Part shown: one piece after another, positions 46,671 through 57,800 of the stretch | Layout: the number at the start of each line of letters is the position of its first letter | Numbering within the stretch: the first letter of the stretch is position 1 | From: Tricholoma matsutake | Taxonomy: Eukaryota; Basidiomycota; Agaricomycetes; Agaricales; Tricholomataceae | Direction: 5' to 3' | Length of the DNA: 64,000 bases | Assembly: GCA_026075535.2 (NCBI GenBank) | Contig: AP026539.1 | Location: 7,254,001 to 7,318,000 of the forward strand | Notes under the pieces: generated by a model | The model's database searches: none | What the model was told of the DNA's origin: nothing | What the model saw: only the letters and a program-made list of their open reading frames with translations | Made by a program: the position numbers and the translations under genes

Positions 46671-48560
46671 AGAATGTGGTCGAAATGGTGAATCAGCCTT
46701 TGAGCCGAGGAGACAACCTATCAACACACTGAAAGCAGAGGCCAGACTGCAGTCCTTCGATGACACCTTGACAAAGCTTGACCAGAAGCTGATCGAGGAC
46801 AGGAGTGCCCATAAATGTGACACTGAAGAGGTGGTGAGAAGCCTTAAACAGTCAAGCTCTACCATTGGGCTTTCTGATGGCCCTCAATGGGCACCATACT
46901 CTCGTGGACAACCCACCTCAAATACCCATTTACAGACCTCTTTGTTGTTGACTTCTTGCCCCCCGAAGTTGACTGATTGTGAGAGGGAGTACCTGGAAAC
47001 CTACAACAGATGTAAGAAGTGCCGAGGGTTCAACATGCTGGAAGGACACCCTTGCGAGTTCCCTGTAGGTGAAGGATACATTGAGTGATCTATGGCTACT
47101 GTGAACAAAGCCTGCAAATGCATCAAGTTACCCACACTTGCCATTCCCCGAGACGAGCTGACCACATCCATCAACACTGTCAATGTATCCTCTTTGAAAA
47201 ACATGTACAACTCTGCTCACCCCCAACCCACCACTACCCCTTCTGCTCTCCCTGTCACTGCTGTACTTGGCATGTTGACCTATCCTATTGCTTCAGTATG
47301 CCCGCCAAATCAGAGTTCAATCTTGGGCGGAGGGGATTGTGACTTGTCTCACAATTCAAATGACTCAGTAAGCACACGTGTCCCTTTCTTCTTACCACAC
47401 CTGATATGGAATTGCGCTGTAGAGAGTGTTGATCCTTCTTGCCTATCTTGTGTCCCTGTTTCTGCATTAATTGACCATGGTTCACCTGCAGTTCTGATTG
47501 ATCAAGCCCTGGTTACCTGGCTTTGCCTCCCTGTTTGCTTGCTGCCAGTACCATTTCCTGTCTCCAGTGCATTCTTCAATGATTCATCTCGATCTCCTCA
47601 TGTCTCGCTTACCCACTGGGTAAAACTTAAACTGCATGACTGTAATAACTGGTATTCCACTCATGCTGTCCACACTCTTGTTGCACCTGGTCTTTGTCAC
47701 CCAATTGTCCTGGGTCTACCTTTCCTTTCACACAACAATATTGTCGTTAATGCCCATGATGGCACCACTATAGATACGAACTGCCACTTTGACCTACTAC
47801 ACCCTGTAGCACAGGTAGCTCTGAAACCAAGAATTAAACTATGTGATATGCTTGCTAAAGTAAAGGCCAACTGTAAACTGTTGGTTGAAGAACTGAAAAA
47901 TGTCTGCATATCTTGCTGAATGTTAATTGATGCAAGATGTGAGCACATCAATGGAGTTGATGTGGTCACTGTGATCCAGGTCTGTGTGGAACAACTCATG
48001 GCTAGGACCAGCTGGAAAAGCTTGGATCAGATATCAAAGAATCATATGCGGACATTTTTAAACCAATCCCTCATGTTGATGAGATGCCGAGTTTGGTACT
48101 TTATAAGATCAACCTGAAGGATGCAAGCAAAACTATCACAATGAGAAGCTACTCCTGCCCACAAAAATTTTGGGAGGCTTGGAGTACCTTGATACAACGA
48201 CATCTGGATGCTGGATGCATCCGGCCTTCTTCCTTGACACATGCATCACCTGCCTTCCTGGTTCCAAAGGTGGATACAACCAACCTGCCTCATTGGGTTA
48301 ACAATTACCATCAACTTAACAGCAACACTGTGACTGACTTGCACCCTCTGCCACGTGTGGATGATATCTTGGCGGATGCTGGATGAGGCAAAATCTGGAG
48401 TAAACTGGACATGACTGACAGCTTCTTCCACACAAAGATGGACCCTGATAGCAATCTGACTGCGGTTATGACACCACTGGGTCTATATGAGTGGATGGTC
48501 ATGCCGCAGGGTCTCCAAAATGCACCCCCGGTCCACCAGCGATGGGTGACCACTATCAAC
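46671..48560 (+). pseudogene. Gag 3' end, protease and partial RT of Ty3 element 3
   Basis: After the repeat, gag resumes with TLTKLDQKLIEDRSAHKC and a cysteine-bearing end (CKKCRGFNMLEGHPC, 46990-47070). The next frame (47092-47919) contains a protease-like SALIDHGSPAVLIDQALV (47460-47510, DHG in place of DSG) and APGLCHPIVLGLPFLSHNNI. RT begins at 48084: VLYKINLKDASKTITMRSYS, AGCIRPSSLTHASPAFLVPK, LHPLPRVDDILADAG, WSKLDMTDSFFHTKMDPDS and LGLYEWMVMPQGLQNAP. The reading stops near 48560 before the catalytic YxDD block, where DNA-transposon sequence begins. Confidence 0.72.
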
Positions 48561-48670
48561 AATGATCAATGATCAATGATTGATCACACACCTTAGAGAA
48601 CCAAAGGTTTAGTTCTGGACTGGTCTGGACCAGTTTTGGATGGTCTGGGGAAAGGCATGGATCTGATAGA

Positions 48671-49401
48671 ACTGGGACAGGACCCCTGAAAGTTCACCCA
48701 AATGCCTGATCCAGTTGGTCCTAATTTTTATCCAGACAGGTTTGGGCGGTTTTTATCTGGAAATTGCCTCAGGCGTCCAGATTGCCCAGTTTTTATCCGC
48801 ACCAAACCTCAGGCATCTGCTAAAATCTCATTTTTTTCCTCTGCTGTGCAGCAAATGATGCCTTAGAGCTACATATTATGAGACTGACATGGTATGTAGT
48901 ACAAGGTGCTGCACAGGATGCATATAACTACGTCGTCAAGAGGTAGAACCTTCTTTCGATGTCCAGCCAACGACATCACTGCCTTTATTATGTTAGCGCA
49001 GCCTTCCTTCGAGGTCCTAAATAGTATCCCATCCTGCTGTGAAATCTTCAATCTGTTCTCTAATATAGCTGGTGCAGAGGCAAGGGTGCAGAGAAAAGCT
49101 GATGAAGGTACCAAAGAAAACATTCCTTTCTGTTAGTACATAATAAGCGCCATCGTTCAATGAATTAACAGGTGTTATAGTCTAATAGTTACTGCTCCGC
49201 TTTGTACATCATTGTTATTACCTAGGAGGTGTTGGGTTCAATTCCTGTATGTTCTTATTTTTATCCACACTCAGACCAGGCCTTCAGTCATTTGGTCTGT
49301 TTTTATCTGCACGACTGCCTCAGGGATCTCCCCAAAATTTCTCAGTTTTTATCCAGATTGACTCAGGCATTTGGGTGAACTTTCAGGGGTCCTACTGGGA
49401 C
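48671..49401. mobile_element. hAT-like MITE with 8-bp target duplication
   Basis: The element 48679-49393 (715 bp) is flanked by ACTGGGAC at 48671-48678 and 49394-49401. Terminal inverted repeats: AGGACCCCTGAAAGTTCACC at the left and its reverse complement at the right, extending about 30 bp through CAAATGCCTGA. TTTTTATCYG words recur just inside both ends. An 8-bp duplication is the hAT signature. No transposase, so non-autonomous. The short flanks (48590-48670 and 49402-49515, GGTCC/CTGGACC-rich) may belong to an older element it landed in. Confidence 0.82.
49175..49255 (+). ncRNA. tRNA-like sequence inside the MITE
   Basis: An A-box-like TAGTCTAATAGTTACTG (49178-49194) and a B-box-like GGTTCAATTCC (49235-49245) are correctly ordered, with CTCC / GGAG able to form an anticodon-stem remnant and a downstream TATTTTTATC. 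It lacks a clean acceptor stem. Probably a decayed tRNA gene or a SINE head captured by the element. Confidence 0.35.
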
Positions 49402-49735
49402 CATGACCACCATGTAACCAACTAGAACCAGAACTGTGGTCCTATAGGACCAGTTCAAATTTGTGGTCCGGTCCAGTCTGGTCCTCAGTCCTATGGACTG
49501 GACCTCAAAGCACTAGTCACACCACCTGCAGTGTTTCATGACAGACTATGGTAAAAACCTGTCACCATGGGTGTGGTGTTAGAATGGGTGTGGTGTAGGC
49601 AGGTGCAGGTGCAGTGTGTGAGATTTTACCCATGGTGTGACCTGTGCTACACCCTATGCACAATTGCTAGCAGTTCTCTGTTGTATATCTTATAGTTCCC
49701 TGTTGTATATCTTATAGTTCCATTCTGCTGGCATC
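49402..49735. other. Degenerate repeat region
   Basis: GGTCC-rich text to about 49515, then GTGTGGTGT-rich simple text (49560-49620) and a tandem duplication of CTGTTGTATATCTTATAGTT at 49678-49722. No gene seen. Confidence 0.5.
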
Positions 49736-49739
49736 AGCA

Positions 49740-50100
49740 CATGTGATATGTATCCACATGGGCACCAGTCTCCATTGCCATCTCTTTGCCTCAGCACTCC
49801 TCCTGTTGCATGCTTTGATGCATCAGATTTAATTGTGAATGGCTTACTCATTCCTGCAAAATGCCCAATGAATCTCCTGTATTGTTGGTGTCAGCCAGTC
49901 CTGTATACCTGCCAGCTTTGTGGCATCCATCAAGATCTTGTTTGGTTGAAGGATCAAACCCAGGAACTCTACTTCCTGTACATCAAATTTGCATTTTTCA
50001 GGCTTCAGGTATAGATCATTTTCTGCTAGTCTTTGCCACACCCTCTTTGCCCTTTCCCTCTCTGATCATGTCCTGGAAGATTGTAGAAAGTGGATCCTAG
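49740..50100 (-). pseudogene. Ty3 reverse-transcriptase fragment
   Basis: On the - strand: VWQRLAENDLYLKPEKCKFD, VQEVEFLGLILQPNKILMDA and [19 protein letters not shown] (49860-50040), the segment after the catalytic site of a Ty3 RT. Weaker RNase H text ([18 protein letters not shown]) follows. It is closely parallel to 57090-56950 of Ty3 element 4. A copia element abuts at about 50105. Confidence 0.65.
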
Positions 50101-50104
50101 TACA

Positions 50105-50370
50105 ATCAAGATTGTGCTGCAGGTACAGTAAGTATGTATCAATAAATAAGTAACTAACGAAGCTCACCTCAGTCTCTGTATAAGGGACTGAGGTGGTAAT
50201 TTAACTACTGAACATATATATATGTACTGTGTAACAAAGGGCAGGGATGAATAAAAACAAGACAAGGGGGAACTGTGCCATGGATCGACCACACATATCA
50301 AAGGAAATGCTAAAAATAGCACATGCATCAAATGCATCAAAAGCAAGACTCACAGTGCAATTTCAACACT
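50105..50370 (-). repeat. Probable 3' LTR of the copia element
   Basis: Non-coding stretch after the copia pol stop. On the - strand it starts TGTTGAAATTGCACTGTG directly after GAGGAGGAG (a purine tract) and contains TATATATATG and CTCAGTCCCTTATACAG. The far end is uncertain because the 5' LTR is not in the window. Confidence 0.55.
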
Positions 50371-50375
50371 CCTCC

Positions 50376-52894
50376 TCACCATGAATACTCCTCCTCGCAT
50401 GGAATCACATTAACGTAGTCCAAGATAGTTTTGAAGAAAGACAAATGTTTTAGGGTCCAAGGCCTTCGCAAACATGTTGGCGACATTATCATGGGTGTTG
50501 ACATAATCAATAGTGAGGTCACCTGATTGGACATGCTCTCACAGAAAACGATATTTAATGTTGATGTGCTTAACACGAGAGTGAAGTAATGGGTCCTCAG
50601 ATAAAGTCTTGGTAGTGTTGTTGTTGCAAAAAATAGTGGTAGGGAAATTTTGATGAAAGTCAATTGCATATACACACTCCTTTGCACTCTCAAATGCTGC
50701 AATGTATTCTGCCTCGCAAGTAGATGCTGCCACAACCTTCTGTTTTCGTGCTGCTCAAGACACCGCACCCGAGCCAAGGGAGCATATGTAACCCCCAACA
50801 CTATGACAAGTGTCAAGGCAATTAGCCCAATTGGAGTCACTATAAGCATGCAAGATAATGGGAAGATGACCACCCAGATGAAGCTTCAGGTCTCTGGTTC
50901 CCTTTAGGTATTGAACCAGCTGTATAGTGGCATTCCAGTGCTCAAGCGAGTATGAGTTGAGATACTGAGAGAGCTGTTGTACTGCATATGAAATATAGGG
51001 ACAAGTAGATATTGCCAAGTAAAGCAAACATCCAATAAGAGAGCGGTAAGGGAGTTTGGCAAGAGGGTTCCTGGCATCCAGCAACATGGTTTGCTGATCA
51101 AGGCATCGTAGTTTCAAACCAGGCTCTAGGGGAGCAGAAAGTGGGTGAGCATTCTTTTGACCAAACTGTTCCACAATTTTGTCAATAAGTGCAGTTTGTG
51201 AGAGCGCTATGGTATGCACGTCCCAGTCCCAAGTGACAGCAATACCCATAATAAAGTGTACTGTCCCCAATTCAGATATAGTCCATACCTCACGCATTTG
51301 GTTTTTAAAACACTCATTTTTGTCCTTGGAGTCAGTGATGGCTAAATAATCATCAATGTGGACAGCAGCAATTATCATACCAGTGTCAGTTTTGTGGTAA
51401 TAGATACAGGATTTGCAAGAAAGATGGGTGAATCCCCAATTGAGCATTTGTGCATTGAGAGTCTGATTCCAGATACGTCCACTCTGCTTCATACTGTACA
51501 GGCCATGCTGGAGCTGCCAAACCCAGTCCTCCTTGCCTGGCTCCTTGAATCCTGTAGGCTGCTGCATATATTGAATTTTGTCATCCAGGAGTAGGCCATA
51601 GAGAAAAGCAGTTTTTATATCAATTTGTTGTGCATCCCATCTGAGAGAGGCAGTGATGTGTAAGAGAATTTGCCAAGATTCCATGTGTGCAGTCAGTGAG
51701 GTGGTTTTAGTGTAGTCCCTGCCATAAATCTGCTCACGACCTCTGAAAACAAGGCATACCTTCCACCTAATAGTGGTGCCTGCTTCATCACACTTGATGT
51801 AGAAGACAGGTTTCCCATGTCTAATATGCCTGGTGGGATCTCAGACTGAGGTATCAATTTATAGACTCCCATCTCCTTCAATGAGTTCAATTCATCATGG
51901 TATCCATGTTCCCAATGCGCTGCATCGGCTGAGTTCTTGGCCTCCCAAGTTTTTGGCTTATCCTCAAATTGAAGTGATTCCAGATCAAAATCTGCCATTT
52001 CCAAGATCAGGGCCTGAAGTTGATGCACCTGATTGCCCAGATCAAGATTATGAAATGATTGGTGAAGTTCTTCCATGACATCACAATCATGATCGGTGGA
52101 CTGATCTGGACATGATCTGATCTGGCAGTGACAAGTGCAGCCCGATGCTCCTGCTGCACCTCCTTAATCTGAGCAGTGCTTTCCAGAGAGTCACGCATGG
52201 CAGCAGCAGTTCTGGTAACTGCAGGGCCACCATTGGGATTCTTCTCAGTGGGTATCAGCATGTGGGTTGACTGACATATTGACTGGGCCGGTGGTGGGGC
52301 AGTGTTATGAGAATGTGTATCAGGGACAGTGGAATTGTGAAAAGACTCATCATCAACATCATTTTGTAAGGTGGGACCCAGGAAGGGGGGTCAGCTCCCA
52401 ACAGAGTCAATATTTCCATCGTCCTGTAAATTGGTGGGTGGGGGCAGTAAATGGCCATCATGGCTCTCAAGGAATCTGACATGATATGAACTATGGACCT
52501 TATGCATTGTGTGGTCATAACATTGATATGACTTTGATTTCAGGTCATAACCTACCAAGACGCATTCAATTGATCACTCATAAATCTTGGGATTATCCTT
52601 CTTGGGGATAAGCACAAACACCCTGCATCCAATTTCATGGAGGTAAGAGTAGTCAGGTTTTCTCTCATACCATAATTCCCAAGGTGTTAGGCCTGCAAGG
52701 GAACATGTTGTAGTCTTGGCATGTAAATGAGCAGCCATGAGGTAGAATTCATCCCACAGATAAGAGGGCAGTCCTCCATAAATTTGCATTGTGCACACTT
52801 TAGCCATTAGTGTTCTATGCATTTGCTCAACATGGCCTATATGTGCAGAAGTGTAAGGAGCCATGAAGCGTTGATTGGTACCCTGAGTCTTCAA
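50376..52894 (-). pseudogene. Ty1/copia polyprotein, 5'-truncated
   Basis: Read leftward. Integrase C-terminal half: YTSAHIGHVEQMHRTLMAKV, GLPSYLWDEFYLMAAHL and TPWELWYERKPDYSYLHEIG (52894-52574). A linker with the copia-type LESLQFEDKPKTWEAKNS follows (about 51960-51900). RT then reads QQIDIKTAFLYGLLLDDKIQ, WQLQHGLYSMKQSGRIWNQ and VHIDDYLAI (51340-51360; DD intact). RNase H region: AYSDSNWANCLDTCHSVGGY and AASTCEAEYIAAFESAKECV. The end is GGVFMVRRSVEIAL. Several stops. The 5' half (gag, protease, start of integrase) is missing where the LTR at 52902 begins, so a Ty3 insertion or deletion truncated it. Confidence 0.88.
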
Positions 52895-52901
52895 CCAACT
52901 C

Positions 52902-53676
52902 TGTTAAGGGCAAAGCCTCAACTACTCGATCTAGTCAATGTCGTCCAACAAAGTGCTTCCTCATTGAGTCATTTGGTACTAGTCTTACTCGGAGCATCCA
53001 ACGTAAGATGATAGTACACCTCTAGCAGGGCTTCTGCATAGAGTCATCTGGGTTCATGCACTAAGGGGCTTCCTTAGTGGTTTCGAGTGAGTTCACGTAC
53101 TAAGGGGATTCCTTAGTAGTTTTAAATGAGCTTGCAAGTTAAGGCTGTAGATTGCCTAGATCTAAACTAAGGACATTCCTACTACGAGTTGCAGTACTTA
53201 TACTAGGAGGGAGGTCCTTATCGTCCAATCGGAAAGGTAGATGTATATCAGGTAGGAATAGAAACAATAAGCCTCATGCCTTGCATGAGGTGTCCGATGT
53301 CACAGAGTGCTGCAGCGCAGCATGTCAGGGAATAATAAGAGATAAGCCTCATGCCTAGCATGAGGCATCCGATGTCATGGATCTGATGTCAAGGATCCAA
53401 TGTCAATTGTGAGAGTCCAATGTCACAGACCTCATGTCAAGGGGCTGTTGTATCACAGCATGTGTGGGAGTGGGTTTGGGTGCATGGAGTCACCATGCGT
53501 CAAGGGTGCCTTCCACGGGAAGGGGATCAAATGCATGTTGTTGGCATGCATAGTGTGTGTGTCTGGTGTCAAGGGCATGCCTCTGGCATGAGTCAGGGAG
53601 TGCCTCCTGTCTGGAGGGGATCATCGGGTGCATTGGGTTGGTTGGGTTCCATGAGTTACAAGGAAAATTGTAACAT
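52902..53676 (-). repeat. 3' LTR of Ty3 element 4
   Basis: 775 bp. On the - strand it begins TGTTACAATTTTCCTTGTAA just after a GCAAGGGGGTAA purine tract (53677-53690) and ends GCTTTGCCCTTAACA. TGTTA...TAACA are inverted termini. It contains repeated GATGTCA words and two hairpins (53272-53290 and 53346-53366). No 5' LTR was found at the other end. Confidence 0.7.
53272..53366. repeat. Two hairpins and GATGTCA repeats in an LTR
   Basis: CCTCATGC-CTT-GCATGAGG at 53272-53290 and GCCTCATGC-CTA-GCATGAGGC at 53346-53366, each followed by a CCGATGTCA-type word. More GATGTCA/AATGTCA words follow to about 53440. Confidence 0.85.
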
Positions 53677-54809
53677 TACCCCCTTGCTATGGTTGAAAGT
53701 TCCACACTTCGACCTAAATCTTCGTCTCTCCTCCGTGGTCTGATCGGTTGTGGTCTGGATATGTGGGCGGGTCGGGGTCAAGGGGTGCAGTGGAGGAATA
53801 ATTCATGTCTGAACTTGGACCATGATCAGGTTCTTCTGGTTCGTGCTGCCCTAGGCAGTGGTGTCAAGGAGTCGGTGGTGTCATTGAAAGGGGGTCGTTG
53901 CAGGATGGCAAATTCAATGTCTGTAATTGGGGGTTTGGGTCTTGGTCAGAAGATCATGTAGAGGCAAAATGCAAAGGTTAGGGCTGCTGCTGCAGCCAGG
54001 GTTGTGCCAACGATGATGGCAAGGATTGTGATTCCTGAGAGCATGGGTGTGTTCTTGTCATGCCATCATTTTGGCCTCGCTTCTTAAATCCTTCCATAGG
54101 GTTCTCCCATCATGTTTCCCATTGCATCATCATCAAAATTATCATATCCTGAGTCAAAGAAGAGCTGCTGTCTGTGCTTGACTTGTCTATGTTCGATCTC
54201 TCGATCTTGCCAAGGTTTCTCCGGGCAGTTCATCCTATAATGTCCGGGGCCTTGTTGTTTGCAATATCTGCAAATGTATCATTGGCAAATCAGGCTGAAG
54301 TGACCTATCTGCTGGCAGATGAAGCATCTGGCATGTCTCATGTGTGGAGGGGACCAAGGCGGTTGGGTGGTCTTTGGTTTGGGTTCAGGGGTGGTCAGGT
54401 CAATTATTTCGGGTGCCCTAGGCACAATCTTCGGGTTCTTCATAGAACGGGAGGAGTCTCCAGAGGGAGCTCATTGTTTGTCTCTGTCACTCTGCTCACT
54501 GAATGGCAAGAGTGAGGTCAGTGGTTGTCTGTGTTGATCTAAGGGGGTGTGAGGTCTCTCCTCAACTATTCTCGGTCTGTCTGACTGCGGTGCAATCATC
54601 TCCTGGATTGTCTGTTCGATCCCCAGGGTGTCTTCATCGTTCATTGCTTCTTCTAGATTTTGTTCCATCTGTTCGATTGTGCTCGCATAGTAGAAGCACA
54701 TCCTGGCAAGATGGTATTTTGGTGGGTCGTGGGTGAGGTGAACGTGAAGGGCGTCAGCATTCAATCGGTTTTGTAGGTATTCTCAGGTGAATCGTCATTC
54801 AGCAGGCAT
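53677..54809 (-). pseudogene. Extra 3' ORF: zinc knuckles plus hydrophobic segment
   Basis: On the - strand, directly after pol and before the purine tract. ATG at 54807-54809, then one frame of about 370 codons. N-terminal domain (NRLNADALHVHLTHDPPKYH, ARMCFYYASTIEQMEQNLEE). Two CCHC knuckles in tandem at about 54225-54330: CFICQQIGHFSLIC (CX2CX4HX4C) and CRYCKQQGPGHYRMNC (CX2CX6HX4C). After an acidic stretch (DNFDDDAMGN) comes a strongly hydrophobic run ITILAIIVGTTLAAAAALTF followed by AFCLYMIF (about 53960-54035), then a Pro/Arg-rich tail. In-frame stops are TGA (where Arg fits) plus one TAA near 54090; if that TAA is original, the hydrophobic part is a separate small ORF. It sits where env lies in env-bearing elements. 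Function unknown. Confidence 0.6.
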
Positions 54810-54859
54810 CTTTTTGGGAGTGTCGTAGTGGGAAAAAGGGGGGGGGTCTTGGGTTTTCA

Positions 54860-57800
54860 TCAGAGGTGGTACCTCTTCTTATATGCTGTCAGGATTTTGG
54901 GGGCATTCTTCAGGTTCGATTCGGGTTCCCATGTGTTTTCGGATGTTGGGTAGTCAACCCATTTCACGAGGTAACGGTGTGTCTTGCCGTGCTTCTTGTG
55001 TGCAATGATTGCTTCCACTTTGTATTCATTTTCTCCTTCCACGAGGTCGGGTGGTGGAGTCAGGAAGTTTTGTCTGTGAGTGTCGTTCTCATGGTATCAT
55101 GTGAGTAAAGCTGCATGGAAGACTGGGTGGATTTTCCATCTCAGCAGCAGTTTCAGTCGGTATGTCATTCTCAACAGGGCATCTTTGATCATGAAAGGCC
55201 CTTCTCGTTTTGGCGCCAACTTTCTTGTTGGGTAGCCAATCTTCAGGTTCTTGGAGTCAAGCCATACTTGTTCTCCAACCTTGAATGGTTTGTATTGCCC
55301 TTTCGTTTGGGCAGCCATAGCCTGTCTGGCCAGTTCATGTGCAGCAAGAGCTTCCCTTCTCACAGAGAGAAGTTCTTGGATTCTCTGTTTGGCAGCTGGC
55401 ATGTTCATCTTTTCATAAGGGGTGGGGATAGCACATGGTTGATATCCCATCATCAAGTAAAACGGTGAATGTTTTACTGTGGAGTGCATCTTCTGGCTAT
55501 GCGCAAATTCTGCTGTTGGGAGATAATGCTCCCAATCTTCTGGTTTGTTTGAACAGAACATGTGGAGGTAAACTTCTAGCTCTTGGTTTACTCACTCCGT
55601 TTCTCCATCAGTCTGGGGGTGATAGGTGGTGCTCATGGATAGCTTGATTCTGAGCAGTCGTCCAAGTTCTTGGAAGAGTTTGGATGTGAATCGAGGGTCT
55701 CTGTCTGAGATGATTCTTCTGGGGAGTCCAAATCTTGTGTATACATGGCACAGGTAAAGGTCTGCAGCGCCAAGTGCATTGATCGTCTTTGCGCAAGGGA
55801 TAAAAATTACCCCCTTTGTAAGACCATGGTCTACCACGACCATGATTGAGTCAAATCCATTTATTATGGGCAGGTCTGTAATGAAATCTGTCATTACCAG
55901 CTCGAATGGTCTGCTGGCATTGGATGATATCGGCATTGATGGTGGTGTCATCAGGTGTGTGTTGATCTTCATTTGCTGGCACTTTGCACAGCCTTCGACA
56001 TACTTCTTTATGAAGTTGGCCATTCCTGGCCACCAGTAGTCTCGTCGGATCAGTTCAATTGTTTGCCATTGTCCAGGGTGCCCTGTTGTGATGCTATCAT
56101 GGTACTTCCATATGATCGCTCGGTGGAGGGTTTCATCCTGTGGCACATAGCATCTGTCTTTGAAAAAGGGCAGGCCATCTTCAAATTTCCAGTCCTCCAA
56201 TGCAGACTTGATTGGGGGAGTTCCATTGTTCTTCAGGGCTCGTAAAGCGTCATTTATGAGGTCATTCTTCATTATTGCTGAGACCAGGGCTCCCTGGAGT
56301 TCAGCATCAATCATTTTCACGAATAGTTCATCAGTGAGGATGGTCTTGTCCTTGTTATCAGTGTCTTCTTCAGCTATATGATCTGCTCTCCTCGATAGGG
56401 CGTCAGATTGTACCATCTGTGATCCTGGTACATGTTGTAGCTTCAGGTCGAATTGTGACAGATAGATGCTCCATCTAGCCTGTCATCGGTTCAGTTTCTG
56501 TGCCTGACAGAAGTACGTCAGGTTCTTGTGATCGGATAGTACTGTCACAGGGAACGGTGTCCCCTGTAGGTAGTGTCTCCATGTTTCTAGCACTCGGATT
56601 ACTCCCAGTAGTTCCCTGTCATATATCTTGTAATTTCTTTCAGCTTCATTGAAAGAATGTGAGATGTAACCGCATGGGTGCCAGTCTCCATTGGCATCCT
56701 GTTGTCTAAGTACCGCGCCCGTCACAAATTTTGAGGCATCAGATTCCACCCCAAATGGTTTTGTTGCATCTGGCATCAGCAGTACTGGGGCTTCATTGAA
56801 CTTCCTTTTTAGCACATCAAACGACTGCTGGCAGTCATTTGTCCATTCGAATTTCTGGTTCTTCTTCATCAAATCATTCAGTGGTCTGGCCAGATCCATG
56901 AAGTGTCCGATGAATCTTCGATAGAAGTTTCTGAATCCTAGGAAGGGTCTTACATCCTTCACTGTCCTTGGCGTGGGCCAGTCCTTGATCCCAGCCAGCT
57001 TCGTGTTGTCCATTGCAAGTTCGTTGGGCCTGATGATCATGCCCAAGAAGTCAACTTCTTGCACATTGAACTTGCACTTCTCTATTTTTAGGTAGAGATC
57101 GCATTGTCGTAGTTGTTCAAGGACCCTTTCAGTCCTTATCCGGTGTTCTTCTTCCATCTTCGAGAAGATCAGGATGTTGTCCATATAGATGACAAGCCAT
57201 CCTTCATCTAACATGTCTTGGAAGAGATCGTTCATCATGGCCTGGAATGTTGCTGGTGAGTTGCACAGCCCAAAGAACATCACCATTGGCTTGAATAGCC
57301 CTCAGTTAGTCTTGAATGCTGCCTTCCACTCGTCTCCTTTCTTTATCCATACGTTATGATATCCCCATCGAATATCAAGTTTCGTGAAAAGTTTCGCTCC
57401 CTTCAGCTTGTCCAAGAGGTCTCCAATCAGTGGCAGGGGGTAGTTGTTTCGGATTGTTCCTTTGTTCAGATAGCAATAGTCTTGGCAAGGTCGCAGAGCA
57501 TCAGAGTCCTTCTTTGACACAAAGAAGAATGGGGATGCCATGGGTGATTTCGACGGTCGGATGTATCCTTTCTCTAGGTTTTCATCTAGAAACTCGTTGA
57601 GTTTCTCTTGTTCCTTTGGTGTCAATGGGTAGACTTTGCAATCCTTTGGTACAAAGCCTTCCTTTAAGTCAATCACATGGTCCCACGGTCTTGATTCCGG
57701 GAATCATTCAGATGTGGCTTTCTCAAATACCTGTCTGTATTTCTGGTATTCCGGTGGTAGTAGGTCATCTAGGGTCTGTTTGCTGGCCTCCCTCCCCTCA

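Noticed and set aside
48590..49520. Larger TIR element around the hAT MITE, based on GGTCC-rich flanks
   Set aside because: The flanks are only loosely inverted and no clear duplication was found; kept as a possibility in the MITE entry only.
53152..53743. + strand frames of 60-110 codons around 53.2-53.7 kb
   Set aside because: They lie in the LTR and its border and are shadows of repeat sequence; the real coding here is on the - strand.
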